Positions 22,926-34,711 of a stretch of 64,000 nucleotides of DNA are shown piece after piece. This stretch comes from Marsupella aquatica (taxonomy: Eukaryota; Marchantiophyta), in NCBI GenBank assembly GCA_973895155.1, contig OZ316895.1, forward strand, positions 1 through 64,000, in the 5' to 3' direction. The notes beneath the pieces are model-generated. The model saw only the letters and a list, made by a program, of their open reading frames with translations. It was not told the origin of the DNA and searched no databases. Each line of letters begins with the position of its first letter. Positions within the stretch are counted from its first letter, which is position 1. The position numbers and the translations under genes were made by a program.

Positions 22926-25800
22926 TTAAGAACCTCGACTTTCTACCAGAGGTCTGATGAGCTCCAAAATCTGCACAACTTCTGCCATGGAAGGGGGATT
23001 CAAAGGAACTTGTGATGTGCAAATAAGACCAAGTTTGATGATGGGAAGAACTTCGTCTTCAGGGAAATGGCGAAGCTTCGGGTCAACACAGAAAAGGACC
23101 CGACCTTCGTCCAGCAGAGCACGAACAAAATCACACAATATTACAACATCATCTTCCATATACTCTACGGGCCGTCTTCCTGTAACAAGCTCCAGTAGCA
23201 AAACTCCAAACCCATACACATCGCACTTCTCTGTAATTTTCAGGCTTTGACATGCAAACTCTGGTGCCATATAGCCCAAGGCACTCTGCATTTTACTGCT
23301 CATCACGTAGGAGTCCAACTTTGGTAGAAGCTTGGCGAGATAGTAATCTGATAGACGTGCCTCGTACTCTTCATCGAGTAGAATATTGGGATTTCACATC
23401 GTAATGTCGTAATGTATGAGTTGTGGGGTACATCCATGGTGAAGGTGAGCAAGCCCGTTAGCTATACCTAGGGCAATCTTTAAATCTCACGCGCCAGCTC
23501 AATGGGGGCTCATCTTCTCGCCTTTCGTGCAGTTGGCTGTACAAGTTACCATTCTGGAGGTAGTCATAGACCAGAAGCTGTAGTTGCTCTGTCCAGTAAT
23601 AGCCTTGCAAGCTTACAAGATGTGGGTGCCTAACATTTCCGAGCATATGAACGACCTTTTCAAAATCGTCGCTGGTCTTAACAAGCCTCCCCACCATCAG
23701 CTTCTTCACAGCAACAGTCTCGCCATGCGCCAAAACGGCTTTGAACACGGTTCCAAAACCGCCCCTGCCAATCTCACAGTCTTTGTTGAATATTGCATGT
23801 GTGCTTGTCATCCAGTCATCCGACTTGGGGTCACTTTTCCAAGTGAACATCACCAATTTCCCCATTGCCATCTCAGCGGTATTTGGAGATTGAGGATCGC
23901 TGTCGACGGTGCAGACATTCGACCTGCGCCTCGTCTGGGTGTACATGTTTAATAGAGTGACCATAATCACTCCCAAAGCAATAGCCGCTGCAGCCGAAAT
24001 AGACGTAATAGCCGAGACGCTCAATATAGTCTGACTTCTCTTGCTCTTGAACAGGGGAGAGAGGCCTCCTGGCTGTGAATTCGGGTCGTTTGGATTTATG
24101 ATGAGTGGGTTGGGAAACGTTGAACACGAGAGGTTGATAGCTGATCCACAGAGCCCCGTATTCTGGTCAAACGCAGAGGTGTTCGTATGATTAAAGACAC
24201 CACCAGTGGGTATAGGACCCTGCAATTGATTATGAGAGACGTTTATCGCCTGAAGATTTTGCAGTTGGCCCAGATCGTCTGGTATCTGTCCCGTAAAGAA
24301 ATTGATCGAGAGGTCCAGAAACTCCAGGTTTACGAGCCGGCCTAAATCGTTCGGAAGTAAATCGTTCGGAAGTAAATCTCTCTCAAGTCTACAAGAGAAG
24401 TCGCATTGCCAAGCTCGCCTGGCAAGGAGCCATTGAGAAAATTGCCATTAAGCCGCAATATTCGAGTTGAAGGAGCGTTTCCTAAGCTGGCGGGAATGGT
24501 GCCGATCACATAGTTGTCGCTGAGGTCAAGGGCAGCCAGAAAAGGCAGAGAATCAAAGTCAATTGGAACATACGACGCTAGCATGTTTCCGGATAAGCTC
24601 AAATAGTGGAGGCTGGAGCAGGACGAAAGATTGGGGGGAACAGCACCGGAAAGGCCATTGTGAGATAGGTCCAGCCACTGTAGATTTTGACAGCCGCCAC
24701 TTGAAGAGTAATCGGGAACACCTCCAGTGAAGAAATTGTTGGACAGACGGATCACCCGCGGAAGAGTAGTCAGCTTGAGGGGAATGTTCCCAGTGAGGTT
24801 ATTCCAACTGAGGTCGATGGTCTCCAGCGTCTGCAGGGACCGGAAAGACGAAGGGATCTGGCCTCCAAATTGGTTCCCAGCCAAATTGAGCGATGTCAAA
24901 CATATCATGTTGAAGAGCCAAGACGGGATGCTACCGGATAAATAGTTCCAACCCAAGTCAAAGTACGGAGAGAAACCTCAAGTTGCCCAGCTGGAGTGGC
25001 AGCTCGCCAGAGAAGTGGTTCGAGTTCAGAACGAGTTCCTGCAGGAGCCCACAGTTGCCAAGCTCTGAGGGGACTTGCCCTGAAAAGCCATTTCCCTGGA
25101 GACTCAGGGAAGTCAGATTGGTCAAGAAACCAACACCCACTGGAATTTGGCTTGAGAGAGAATTGTAGGAAAGGTCCATAGTTTGCAAACCTGCCAGAGA
25201 AAGAATTAGAAGAGAAGTTCAGTTCCTGCAGTTCCAAGCAAGAGCCAACGGAGAGAGGTATCGGGCCCTTAAGCCGGTTATTAGCCACAGAGATGTACCG
25301 CAAGCTCTGGCAATCGTTTGAAAAGATCTGCGGAGGGAGTGGTCCCGAGAGACCATTATTGGACAGATCAAGGGAGTAGAGGCTTCCAGCATTGCCAAAT
25401 TCAGACGGTATGGTACCGCTGAGGGCGTTGTGACTAAAGTTCATCGATCCCAGCTTTGGAATCTGGGCAAGCTCTGGGTTGATGATGCCGGAGAAGTTGT
25501 TATAAGCCAAGTTGACACTCTCCAGTTGGTCTAGCTTCAGCAGAGCTCTCCCGATTGACCCCAAAAGAGAGAGTCCTACCAGATTCAACTGTGTGACTCT
25601 GCCACTGCTCGGTCTGCAGATAACTCCGTTCCACTTGCATGGGTTGGAGTCGTTGTCATTCCAAGAACTAAGCACCGAGTTGGGATCGCTTGAAAACAAG
25701 CAGAGCCATTACATCGTCGCTGATGAGCGGCACTGCCCCTGCGCTTGCCACTCCGCCAAGAAGTAAATGCACCAGACATGAAACCCATAGCTAGCCTCCA
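22926..25800 (-). pseudogene. LRR receptor-like (pseudo)kinase gene, At3g28040-like, decayed
   Basis: Reads as a plasma-membrane LRR receptor kinase, nearly full length. Order on the minus strand: hydrophobic leader and ISDDVMALLVFK (25800-25700, frameshifted); the LRRNT-type SDPNSVLSSWNDNDSNPCKW; many LRRs such as LESVNLAYNNFSGIINPELA (25700-24250); a TM helix about 24021-23945 (AAAAIALGVIMVTLLNMY); kinase N-lobe with GRGGFGTV and VAVKK; C-lobe with GYMAPEFACQSLKITEKCDV and GFGVLLLELVTGRRPVEY (23318-22926). The catalytic motifs are non-canonical: HYD for HRD and DYY for DFG. The Arabidopsis relative is annotated as probably inactive, so some change predates decay. Lesions: a frameshift near 25700, several in the LRRs, and a TGA at 23394-23396 in the catalytic loop. 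It lies inside the split NADK2. Confidence 0.87.
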
Positions 25801-27280
25801 GTCGCTGCCCGGACGTTTTTACAATGCTGTGAAATAGGTGAATACGGAGACCTCCGAGCAATAGGACGTGATTTCCTCAAGAGCGCCATTTCTGCGTTTG
25901 TTGATGACTCTCTCATGATTGGATCAAATGATCCCTCATCAGCTGCAGAATTGGCAACAAGCTGCTGTGGCGCTGCTCTCCTTTGTACTGCGGGTGGGAA
26001 GACCGAAATCTAGCGACATTTTCAAACCATGTATTGTGCAGCCGTTATGAGCAACTCGCATCCTTTGCTCACGAATTAACTGTCTCCTGTCACGCCCACG
26101 GTTTTGCTGCTGAACTCTGCAGTTTCAAACACTTCAACGTAGGCCTCTATAACTTTCTCTGGGCACTTCAAGGAGATGGATTCCAAACAGCCCTCCAACG
26201 GGATCTAATCACTGGGACTACACTTCAACGCCTACAACGTCACTACGCGCGCCACAAAGCGAAGGAAAGGAGTGACGAAAGAAATGCGGCAGAGCCCGGG
26301 AGGCTTGCCTTCAGCTCGGAAGCTCTTCACCAACAGTTCAGTCGCACCGACAAATCAAGTGCGAAACCTCTAATTTGGCCTACACTGTAGTACCTAGGAC
26401 TTCTGATTGCTGGTCTGATAGCTCGCAAGGTGCACTGTCAAATTCCCAGAACGCCACGTTCGACTGGCTCAGCTCGCTATCAAGAAGGACGGGCTTAGCC
26501 TTCTTGAGGTCCATCCACTTACGGTGACAATTCATCCGAGGAGAGCTCCTGGTCAAACTCTCGAGTCTCGTCCACCTTGAAGGAACCGGAGCTAACTCCT
26601 TTCCAACTTCCTTTCTTCAACTGCGCATGGCCAGCCTGCTCTACTTCTCTCAGCTTCACCGAGCGCTGTATCCTGTAAGCCTTCGTTAGACCTCACCGTT
26701 ACAATGTCCATCATTGGCAATTCGAACCTATACTGAAGGTTCTGTCCCCAGCCACAAAAATTGTTTTGCAGCCAGCATCATGATTCTTCAGACATGGAGT
26801 CTCTGCACAACCGCGTTGCTCGCTCGTTCCTGCTTATTGTCTCGTAATAGCTCCCAGGGATGTATCAATGGCAGCGAGACTCATGCGGCACTCGGCTTCG
26901 GTTGTTGTTCACTGCTCGCCATATCTCATAACGAGGCCAGAACCAGCAGCAGCACCAGTGGTACGAGCTCCCTCACGAGTCAAGTCCCTCCACGTAGTCC
27001 TCCTGCATTGCAGCACCGTGGAAAAGAAGCCTTGAAAACGCCCACAATCATAAGTGAGCACACCACGAGTCATCAATCCTCTCTTCTCTTCCCTTCTCCT
27101 CTCCACTCGATTCAACTCAACTCAACTACTGAACTCCCTCTCCTTTCTTTTCTCGAGACCATTGATGACTATGTCCCTCCTCTCTGTTCATGAGCGCTAC
27201 CCACGAAGTTTCAGGACCTCCGCTTCATGAACTTTGACATTGCCTTTCTGTTCAAGACATTCCGTACTGGCCTTTGAGCT
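25801..27280. other. Right flank of the LRR kinase block inside NADK2; no gene recognised
   Basis: Plus-strand frames (25983-26390, 26714-27193) are serine- and leucine-rich without domains. The segment belongs to the 4.66-kb block between the two NADK2 pieces. I cannot see a terminal repeat or duplicated target at either edge. Confidence 0.45.
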
Positions 27281-28380
27281 TCAAAATGCATTCTGATTCA
27301 CATCAAACCGTCGAATATCACATTGGACGCTCAGGACACTCCCATTTGGAATGGCTTGCCCATCTTGCACAACACCAGCAGGAGAAAATTCCTTATCACC
27401 AGAAAGGGAGCCATCATTCGAGTCGGACGAACCTGTGATACCTCCGTTGCTGGCTTTCTCAGGAACAGAAACGTGACCATTTTCACTTGTCTTGATTGCA
27501 TTCTCCAGAGTCAAGGCATCTTCCTGTGAAATTCTGACAGCGTCGTCCACGCTAAGCACCTCAAGGCCACCGGTCATAGTCTCAGCGGTTCCCCTTTTCG
27601 CTACACCAGCCTCCGTTTGTTTCGGAGAGCAACTTCTCGCCACCTGGAGACCATAGCAGACGCTCTGCCTACTCCAGCTCGAGTGTGAAGGTAAAGAGGC
27701 TTGTTACCATCATCAGCCACCAGCAGGGCAAATTCCTCGACTTGGTCCTTAGACAATGCACTTCCCTCTCAACCGGGATTCTGACCACTTTCAGCTTTCC
27801 AGACGCTACTGCGTCAGGGAGAGCACTCCGGGTTGTGGGTTGGGCAGAGCCTTCCCTCAAATCCACAAGTTTTCAATCCCTTTTCCACCAGCCAGCTTAG
27901 CCCTGCCTTAGTGATGGTCCCCACCTCGCCAGAAAGCCACATTTTCATCCTTGTAAAGGGATCGTGCACTTTTGGAAGACCGAAGCCTGACGGGTGCAAG
28001 GTTGGGGATATCAGCAGAACTAGGGATTCCCTGGAAAACCAGCATCCAGGCAGGCATTCTTCAGTTTCAGCATCCTTTCCTGAGCTTCCAAGCCTTGCTG
28101 AGAATCAGAGGGCACGAGGGATTCGAGAGCCCCCTCTATAGTCAAGGAACAAGCTCTTACTTCTTTTCTGAGCTCAGCAAAAGGAGGAAGGTCATCTGGC
28201 GATACCTCCTCGGCAAGATTGGCTCTTCCCATTGTCCCCATTCCAAGCACGTTTTCCTTACCTTCATTTAGTATGGCCATAAGGTGTGCTAGACCAGAAG
28301 CAACCTTGTCCTCCACCAATAACACATCCCCGTGGTAAGGTCCCAGGGTCTTCTTATTTTCGTTCGCAGTGGTGGTGTGG
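27281..28380 (-). pseudogene. NADK2: NAD kinase 2 fragment, N-terminal regulatory region
   Basis: The minus strand reads VEDKVASGLAHLMAILNEGK, PPFAELRKEVRACS, LKNACLDAGFPGNP, then ITKAGLSWLVEKGLKT, SGKLKVVRIPVE and the acidic/serine-rich tail MTGGLEVLSVDDAVRIS. These match in order the plant NADK2 N-terminal module: the LLEDK...LLN(K/E)GK segment, the LKN.C.DAGFP motif, FWRGG-type strand and a phosphatase-like fold. The pieces fall in three frames; some breaks may be introns, but the FWRGG neighbourhood (near 27940-27980) is rearranged. The 5' end is cut where the 230-bp tandem duplication begins, so the transit peptide and first exons are missing. Continues at 22620 after the LRR kinase block. 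Confidence 0.82.
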
Positions 28381-28840
28381 GTGCGGAGTGCACCCTGTAT
28401 GCTAGGTTGTTTGATTAATCCCTGCCCACTTACTGAGTGTTCAGGCAATAGCTTATGCACGCATCATAATATTGACGTACTGAGTGTTCAGTCAATAGCT
28501 TATGCACACATCATAATATTGTTTGATGCCATGGAATGACATGCTATTTGTGTAGTGACATCTACTTGTAGGAAACAAATCTTCATTGTTTACAAACTTG
28601 ATTCATGCTTGTGCGGAGTGCACCCTGTATGCTAGGTTGTTTGATTAATCCCTGCCCACTTACTGAGTGTTCAGGCAATAGCTTATGCACGCATCATAAT
28701 ATTGACGTACTGAGTGTTCAGTCAATAGCTTATGCACACATCATAATATTGTTTGATGCCATGGAATGACATGCTATTTGTGTAGTGACATCTACTTGTA
28801 GGAAACAAATCTTCATTGTTTACAAACTTGATTCATGCTT
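28381..28840. repeat. Tandem duplication, 2 x 230 bp, identical copies
   Basis: Units 28381-28610 and 28611-28840 match at every base I compared. Each unit holds an inner ~49-bp imperfect repeat (TACTGAGTGTTCAGGCAATA and TACTGAGTGTTCAGTCAATA). The array starts exactly where NADK2 similarity ends. Confidence 0.95.
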
Positions 28841-29720
28841 GTTTCATAGCAGTCCTTGCATTAATTAAAGCATCAATGTGCACTTAGTTAAGAAAACTAC
28901 TATTGGGGAAAAAATTTACCTTGCCATAAGGGTACTCTATTTGGATGGCAGTTTTTACTGCAAAAGTGAGGAGGTCTGGCTGGGATGGGACACCTTTTAA
29001 TATTCATTGGGTTTGCGCATTCTTTTTTCCAGGAGTTATTGAATCTTAAGCCATAAATTGCTGACTAGTTTGTTCAAGATGACTCCGGAATTCAATGAAT
29101 CCAATATATACTAGATGGACTAGGTCTATGCAACTAGGTTAGGTTCTCTCTTCTGACGATGTTGTCATTATTATAACAAAAATTAAAGATCTTTATTTAT
29201 TATAGTACATTTACAAAATCATGTACAATTTAGGGTAGAAAAATGAATTAATCTACCCAAATTTTGACTTCCTTAGTCCAATTTCAACTCACAACTTTCC
29301 AACCATATTTTGATAACCTACAATTAATTTTTATAGTTAATTTTTGGTTACATGCATAAATGGTCTTAGTGTACACATATATGACATTGAAATGTACAAT
29401 TTATTATGCAACCTTGAGCATTATCATTGCAATGACAATCATTCTTTTGAATCCCATGGGGAAAGCTTTGTATTTTATCTCATTCATATCCTTGTATGAA
29501 ATGGTGTTGTAGAGTTCTTTTGGCTCTTCATATGTTCACAGAATCAAGGTGTAGGGTGAACAATTGTAGCAATGCATCACATCTAGACTGTGTGGGCTCA
29601 CCAAACTAAAGGTATGGCTGGTGTCCATCCTATACACACTGACACTTCCAATTCATTTTGATTATAGCAAATGTTTTTCCAGTATGTCAACTAAACTACA
29701 ACGTCTTATTGGTTTGTAGG
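28841..29720. other. AT-rich intergenic stretch
   Basis: No open frame with motif; low GC. A TTGTAG acceptor-like site at its right end precedes the EDM2-like fragment, so part may be intron. Confidence 0.5.
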
Positions 29721-29721
29721 C

Positions 29722-30405
29722 ATGGCACGTAACAAACAGAAGGCCAAGAAACCTAAAACGAAGGTGAGCAACACGTAGGTGTCTTGGACAGATTGTGAGA
29801 AGTTCTCCAGGAGTCAAGTGTTATCAGAAGGCAACTCATTGTTGTGCCATTTGTGATGATGGTGGGGGCTTGGTTATCTGTGATGGCCCATGCATGAGGC
29901 ATTTCCACTTGAACCCTAAGTCTGACCTTGCTAGTATAGAGAATAATTTTCCAGGGGTGGGCCTCCCCTCTGCACACCAGGGAGCCTGGATGTGCATTGA
30001 TTGTGTAGAGAAGCAGGCTAAGTGTGCACAATGTGGGAAGTTGGGATCTTATGAGAGCTCTATTGATGTCAGACCAGTTGTTAGGAAATGCCCTGACAGA
30101 TTTTGTGTGAGATTTTATTGTTTGTCATGTTTGCTACTCATGCTACACTTTGCCCACTTCATACATGCAAGGCATGTGGTGAGCATGATGATGAGTATTG
30201 GAAAAACATAGTCCATTGTGTTAGGTGTCCCACAATGTGGCATTATCATTGCTTGAAGGAGCGTCAGACAGAAGGCTATGCTTGTGACAGAGAAATCTAT
30301 GATCACTCTGCACATGGTGTTGATCGATGGATCTTTTATTGTCATCGTCATCCCATCGATCCTACTTTGCGCATTCCTGTCAGAGATCACATATCTTGGC
30401 TTTGA
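29722..30405 (+). pseudogene. EDM2-like PHD zinc-finger gene fragment
   Basis: EDM2 proteins are plant nuclear PHD proteins controlling heterochromatin-linked transcript processing. A short lysine-rich exon (29722-29763, KAKKPKTK, ending at GTGAGC) is followed by CCAICDDGGGLVICDGPCMR HFHL, then CIDCVEKQAKCAQCGKLGS, CPDRFCVRFY, CPLHTCKACGEHDDEYW, VHCVRCPTMWHYHC and a closing YCHRHPIDPTLRIPVRDH. The PHD-ePHD cysteine order and the final H-x-I-D-x-x-x-x-x-P-V-R-D-H pattern match EDM2. A one-base shift between FYCLSC and HATLCPLH (about 30115-30150) breaks the frame. The C-terminal methyltransferase-like half of EDM2 is not here. Copy B of the long repeat starts 240 bp downstream. Confidence 0.72.
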
Positions 30406-30903
30406 TGTTGAACAAAGTGGGTTGGCATAGTGCCCCTGATGTGGATGTATTGTTCGGAAATTGTAGAGAGTTCATTTTTGATCAGAAGAACCATCAAGAC
30501 ATTAGACAACAGTTATCTTGTGCTTACATGTGGTTGGGTACATGCCTCTAAAAAATTTCCTTAGCTTTCCAGGATCTCTTCAGACTCAACAATCATTTTG
30601 AAAATTAATAAAATCTATCATAAACTTATTATTATTTCATAAACTCTTGAAAATTAAGCTTCACACCCTAACTTGGGTGTATGGCCAGGTTGACATTTTC
30701 CCTCCCTATCATTCTTATTGTTTGGAGAACATGATTGACAGTTTTGAAGTCAATTCTGGTGTATTATCCTTTCCTTTTAATTAGTAGATATTTAAAAATA
30801 GAAGGGTTTGCAGAACACATCACATCATTTCATTATATTGAGTTTATGATGGTTTTATTGCATTTTGCTTTGAACTTTTTATTGAATACTCCACATTTCT
30901 CAG

Positions 30904-31024
30904 ATTGCACAAGGGGATCTGGTTGACATTGGGATGACTTTGTGGGTGCAAAATCTACTTCCTTTAGTAGTTGGGAAGCTATCGGCCCTCTTTCACAAGA
31001 TATTGCCTTACAGTTCATTCAAAA
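30904..31024 (+). pseudogene. Exon-like segment, copy B version with stop
   Basis: Counterpart of 10226-10343. The splice-like borders are kept, but a 3-bp insertion turns G-C-W-D-D into G-stop-H-W-D-D. The rest (SSWEAIGPLSQDIALQFIQK) is unchanged apart from two residues near the end. Confidence 0.45.
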
Positions 31025-31666
31025 GTAAGTTGGCTTCAAGCACTATTGTTACCAATGATATGAAGCTCTACATGCACTTGGAGAAATGAGTTTTAGTTTT
31101 AGGTTTCTTGTCATTGTTTTTGGTCATCCTCAAGACACTAAATCCTTTTAGTGTTCTGTGCAGTGTCATTCATGTCAACATTGTACAAATATTGAGGCGA
31201 GACCAAGGAAAGAACTGTACACTCCTTGGGACAAATCAATAGTAGATTTATGAAGGTGAGTACCTCAACATCAAAATTCCCCCTTTCTTCCCACCTACAT
31301 GTTGAATTATTCATAAATCTAATGATAAAAATTACAACTTACGGCATTTCGGTACTCAGATCTGAAATGGTTTGTGTACTATTTGACTGGAATTGTAATT
31401 TTTACTGAATTGAAATTAGAAGAAAAAAAATTAGTGGATTTGTTTACTACAGTGTGGAAAGATCTAAAAAAAATGGACACCATAAAATTGAAGTTTACAC
31501 TTTATTGGATTCTTTGTTATGAAAACATTCTTGAATTTTTTGTTAGAAAAGTTCTTAAACTAAAGTCCTCAAGGTTTTGAAGGACACTATTTTTGAATGG
31601 CTATCAAAGATCTCATATTTTGGACATGGTTACAATTATTTCTATTTTCATTGTTCCCCGTGTGAA

Positions 31667-32060
31667 TGAGGGTACTCTTATCTCCTGAGGGTACCCTTGT
31701 GCATGAGGGTACTCTTGTCAGTGAGGGTACTCTTATCAATGTGGTACATTTATCAACGATGGTACTTAATTAGATCAATGAGGGTACTCTTATCAGCGAG
31801 GGTACTCTTATCAATGGGTACGCTTATCAATGAGGATACTCTTATCTCCTGAGGGTACCCTTGCGTATGAGGGTACTCTTATCAATGAGGGTACTCTTAT
31901 ATCAACAAGAGTACTCTTATCAATGGGTACGCTTATCAACAATGGTACTTTGATAATGAGGGTACCCTTGTCAGTGAGGGTACTCTTATCTCCTAAGGGT
32001 ACCCTTGTGTTGGGTCTTGTGCATGAGGGTACTCTTATTAATGAGGGTACTTTTATTAGT
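31667..32060. repeat. 18-bp minisatellite array (copy B)
   Basis: Same GAGGGTACTCTTATCAAT family as 10987-11475, about 20 units, with a different arrangement of variants. Flanks are collinear with copy A. Confidence 0.93.
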
Positions 32061-33266
32061 CATAGCAAGCAACAAAGCGGACAGGGAACCCCATGAAGGC
32101 GCCCCGCGTCGGCAGAAGGACTCCGAACGTACTGAAAAGACCCTAAACCTCACTACACCAACATTTTGGGTATTGCATGGACAAATACTGGCCGAAGTAC
32201 ATGCCTAAATTTACCTGCTCTGTCTTAGTTCCCTAAGCCAGGGGCAATTTTTTTCATCAAATCCATACGTTGTATCCTAGTTTTTTTCACACATGATGTA
32301 AACCTACATAATGTGAAAGTGGGAGAGAAGAAAAATAGCAAAAACCAAAGCAAGCGAAAAAAATTCAGCTTTTTCCAGGAAGAAAAAAAAACTTCACCTT
32401 CAGGGGGGAAGGAAAAAAAACTCCAACTTCAAGCGCTAGGGAAAAAAACTTGAGGGAGGGCAGGGAAGGAAAAACAATTTGAGCTTCAAGAAAGGGAAAC
32501 TTTAAGATTTTAGACGATAGGAAAACTTCAGGTAAGAGTCAAATATTTTTTTGTAGTATTTGTAAATTAAAGTCGGGAGTTTTGAACGTATCTATTCTCT
32601 TCGGTGAATTTATTTTGGCTACCTTGTTCCCCAGAAAGGCAAGCATTGTGCGTCGGTTGAAGTGCAAAGAAGATAGGACGGTATTTTCTTTCCTGGGTAT
32701 CGACCAATAGACACATTATTAAAATATGGGGTACCATTTATTCTAGTAAACAATTCTCTCATTACATTCAATATAAATGGACCCTAAACTCCCCCTACCC
32801 CATTCTGGTGTCATTTAGTTTTACTCCTCAACACCTCCGTATCTATTTCATACTCACATTATACATTTTTATTTTTACCGTCAACCCTAGATTTTCAGAA
32901 CCTAGAAGGGACATGTGAGGCACACTTCACATAAATCAAAATTTAATTTTCCCCGGTCCCACATGACCTGCCAATTTTCCCTTGCACTGGACATTGGCAT
33001 CTAGATAAAAAACACTACTCAAATAGATGGTTGTACAACATAACAAATGTGTTGTACAACACCTCATTCGTGGCCAAAAACTCATTTGTGGCCGAAGACT
33101 TTAGGAAGACTTTGTAACAAACAGACTTCCTACTTTACCTAACCTGCATGATTACATCATGTCATCGCGATTATAGTCTTGTGTCCATGTATGTAAAACC
33201 CCACATTTTTACAGCCCGGCTTAGTACATTCCTGAATACATTCATTCGAACTTTAATTAATTATAG

Positions 33267-33490
33267 GATTACCCCAGCTTTTGTATCCATGTGTATGGCA
33301 CAAATCTTGAACATTAATTAATGTACATTTATTGATGGATAAGATTACCCCAACTTTTGTATCCGTGTGTATGGCACAATATCCTAAGATTAACCTGTCT
33401 AGTATATTGCTTCGTGATTGGATTACCCCGAGGTTCGGACGTATTCCTAACATTAACCTTAGTCGTACATTACTCGATTATTAGATTACC
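33267..33490. repeat. Degenerate ~75-bp GATTACCCC repeat (copy B)
   Basis: About four units (near 33267, 33344, 33420, 33485), fewer than the six in copy A. Open frames on the minus strand here are by-products of the repeat. Confidence 0.7.
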
Positions 33491-34711
33491 CTGGCTTGTG
33501 CATGATATCCACGTATATGGCCCAATTTCCTAATATGAACCATAATACCGCATTACATGACCTCAACTTTTGTATCTCTTATTGACAATGGCCGTTTATC
33601 ATGTAAACAGTGTCAAGAGTGTGTGGTTTTCTCAAAATACTCAGCCTTGTTCTTTTTCTTTAAACAGTGTTGTGTGGGTTTATCAGAATACTTGGCCTTG
33701 TTCCTTTACAGATGAACACCTATTAAGATTAAGAGTGTACCAAGGGTTAGCGCGAGGTGCAATACAATGCCCACAACAAGATAGATTAGGCAACCATACT
33801 ACCCTGCTGTGCCTGTTTGTTCCCAAACAAACCTTCACCCCTACTAGAAGGTTGCCCATTCAACCTCCTTACAGTAGCAGGCTGAACAGAAATCAACATT
33901 CTATATCAATCAACATCCGCCACAATGTTAATTCACTTTTTGAAGAGGGGAAAAAAGTTCAGTTGAATTCAAAATGGTGAATTCTTGCTCAAGCCAAAAA
34001 CGTCATCCACTCCACAAAAGTTTCTATTCATGTAAGGAAATAGTTCTTCAATGTTGAACGAAGACTTCTCTGAGCAACATCACATCATGTGCTCAGCGTG
34101 AAGAGTCCTGGTGATAAACTTGCTGCTGGTTTCTACTCCCCAAGGGATCCAACGTTCAGCTCCCGTGCACCTGTCAGAGGTAGGTTTTAATTGTACTCAT
34201 GTATCCTCATCCGATCACTACAAGCAAGGGCAATGTCAAGGTAGCAACCATATTCAGCTACATCTTAAATGACCATATGTTGCATCACCTACAATCATCT
34301 ATACAAAAGTTCAGCTTAGTTACGCTTCAATTTTGTGTACGAGGATGTGTAAAATCTGCAAATGAACTATAACAGTAATAAGAGCACCAGACTTTGAGCT
34401 GCTCACCATCTACAGGGGATATTTGTGGACCACATTATACCCAAAGCGCGAGTTTTTAGTGTTGCACCCACAAAATTCACCACCTACACCATGAATTGAT
34501 GACAAATCCAATTAATTTCCCCATACACACAAGAGAAGACAACAGTTCCAGCTTATCATGGGAATACCACACATCCCGAGTGGTACTGAATATGCAATCA
34601 ATGAGGTCACACTTTTGCATCCATCCACAACAATTCACCTTGCAATCATGAAATGGGCGAGACCGTACCCTGCCTGTCATTGTGCTTTTGGTAAATTTTG
34701 CCAAATGCACC

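Noticed and set aside
25983-27193. Plus-strand frames of 135-159 codons
   Set aside because: Serine/leucine-rich without domains, and opposite in strand to the surrounding gene debris.
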